The position numbers were made by a program, and so were the translations under genes. DNA of 64,000 bases from Nereocystis luetkeana (lineage: Eukaryota > Sar > Phaeophyceae > Laminariales > Laminariaceae): assembly GCA_031213475.1 (NCBI GenBank), contig JARUPZ010000014.1, positions 1,302,001 to 1,366,000 on the forward strand. Reading direction: 5' to 3'. Positions within the stretch are counted from its first letter, which is position 1, and the number at the start of each line of letters is the position of its first letter. The notes beneath the pieces are model-generated. The model saw nothing but the letters and a program-made list of their open reading frames with translations. It ran no database searches and had not been told where the DNA came from. Shown here in pieces: positions 62,836-64,000 of the stretch.

Positions 62836-63544
62836 TGTTGCCACGGTATGTAACACGATTATTAGTAGCACGGTATAGCGAAACCACCTTGTAATTTCTT
62901 GCTCCAGTTCAAGTTCCTATACAAGTACCTGGTATGAGGCAGGCTGTGTCCCTATGCTTTGTGTTGGAGGGGAGCGCAGCAATCAGAACCAAATATCACT
63001 CTGTCCCGAAATAAAGGGACCACTTATATACTAATATTGTATACAGAGAGTCCTTAAGTGTAGGGATACGTTTTAGTAAAATACTGGAAGATATAGGTTT
63101 TTGTGTGCGTGATGGGTCCTGATTTCTGTGGTCCTCGGTATTAGTATTGGTACGGGGGAGCATGTCAAAGTAATCAGAACTAAAAATGGTGTGTAAAACC
63201 ATCACGGGTTCTGCTTATAACATTAGCCCACCCCGGATTAGTGTAATAGTGTACGAAGTATCCGTACAGTAGTATGATTCGTGCAGGAGTCAAGCCGCTT
63301 TTTTTCGACTGAATCCAAATTTTCTCGGAAATTGATTTCGCGCATACAGTGCACTACTCCTACCCCCCCCCTGAGAAAGAAAGAAGCGGGGGAGGGTTTA
63401 GTGCGTTGTCGGGTGTGCTCTTCGGGCGGGGCCAGCGGCGAGCGATTTTCGGGTTTTGTATGATTTGGTGGCCATGGCCGGTTGCACCCCTTGTGTATGT
63501 ATATCCGCTTCGGCGCGGGCGGATTCAGAGGGGCGCGTTGGATT
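62836..63544. other. Non-coding end region
   Basis: Remnants of CAGAACC-type MITEs ('gtcctgatttctgtggtcct', 'agcatgtcaaagtaatcagaac') and C-rich sequence at 63361-63370. No TBC exon seen. Confidence 0.5.
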
Positions 63545-63830
63545 GTTTCACACCTCGAACAGGTCATCTACAGTTCATCTACAGATCATGATCTAGGTCT
63601 TTCAAGGCAGATAGATTGTCTCTATCCCCGATCTTGGATGATATGTGTAGCTCGTGTTTCCGGGTAGGACCCGTACAATCCGCATGATCAACCTAGCTAG
63701 CGCGTGCTTCCTGGGTTGAATATGCGCTATACAGATCCTCCACAGCCTCGCGCAGCGGCTGGCGAGGAACTAGATTATCTATTTGTAGATAGATAGATCA
63801 TGATTTGTATGACCTGTCCGAGGTGTTGAT
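63545..63830 (+). mobile_element. Family Z element, copy 10
   Basis: Has CACAGCCTCGCGCAGCGGCT where other copies have the CACAACGGC stretch, and ATAGATAGATCATGATTTGT at its end. Confidence 0.65.
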
Positions 63831-63914
63831 TGATGGATTTGGACGCCGGGTCTGAAGGCGTTACGGTAGCACCGAGAACGCGTAGGCACTTAATGCGCAC
63901 CTGGTGGATAGATA

Positions 63915-64000
63915 CCTCTATTAATCGGATACCTCTTGGATACCTCTTGGATACCTCTTGGATACCTCTTGGATACCCCTCGGGTACCTCATAGCCTAGC
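63915..64000. repeat. GGATACCTCTT 11-bp tandem repeat
   Basis: About seven units running into the right edge, the last two degenerate. Confidence 0.9.

Noticed and set aside
63900-64000. Telomere-like array at the right edge
   Set aside because: The 11-bp GGATACCTCTT unit is not a telomere-type repeat; it is an ordinary minisatellite cut by the window edge.
1-64000. CRISPR array
   Set aside because: The repeats present are contiguous minisatellites or dispersed elements in a eukaryotic gene context; no constant repeat with unique spacers was seen.

Overview
The window is nuclear DNA from a eukaryote. It is rich in introns and transposons, with GT-AG (and a few GC-AG) splice sites, introns of about 0.6 to 9.5 kb, and short exons with G/C-ending codons. 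Dispersed SINE, LINE and MITE copies and minisatellites fill the gaps. A possible secretory leader with an Ala-Phe motif, of the kind used for secondary plastids, and the general gene style suggest a photosynthetic stramenopile, perhaps a brown alga. That assignment is inference: no rRNA or organelle marker is present.

Three genes can be supported. (1) On the minus strand, from 37217 down to beyond the left edge, one gene of at least 37 kb has 14 exons whose splice phases all agree. It predicts about 1490 residues so far: an N-terminal hydrophobic leader, an ANF-receptor (periplasmic-binding-protein-like) ectodomain split over exons 1-8 and interrupted by a Gly/Ser-rich insert of roughly 250 residues, one transmembrane helix (exon 9), a low-complexity juxtamembrane region with an Asp-rich heptapeptide repeat (exon 10), and a TKL-like protein kinase with glycine loop, VAVK lysine, HRDLKPQN and DFG (exons 11-14). 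The rest of the kinase and anything after it lies left of base 1. The architecture parallels animal receptor guanylyl cyclases, but the kinase keeps its catalytic residues. (2) On the plus strand, from 46993 to beyond 62584, a TBC-domain (Rab GAP-like) protein with seven recognisable exons. (3) On the minus strand, 46705-46259, the first exon of a probable exported or plastid-targeted protein, divergent from gene 2 and sharing a promoter region of under 300 bp.

Region by region: 1-3687 last visible intron of the receptor (minisatellite, LINE 3' ends, GATC-rich element); 3.7-7.9 kb kinase exons; 8-10.4 kb intron with a LINE carrying a nested MITE; 10.5-10.9 kb pre-kinase exon; 11-14.8 kb intron with two LINE fragments; 14.8-27.4 kb transmembrane and ectodomain exons; 27.4-36.9 kb first intron; 37.3-46.2 kb mostly non-coding repeats (SINE, GGGTC minisatellite); 46.3-47.4 kb divergent gene pair; 47.4-56.4 kb long TBC intron full of MITEs; 56.4-62.6 kb TBC exons; then repeats to the end.

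Three unusual themes recur. Partial exon copies lie in tandem across splice junctions in both large genes. C-rich 3' tails of LINE-like elements lie just upstream of several 3' splice sites. A nine-base motif, TACCWGGTA, occurs dozens of times and behaves in repeat-copy comparisons like a 7-bp insertion at TA dinucleotides.
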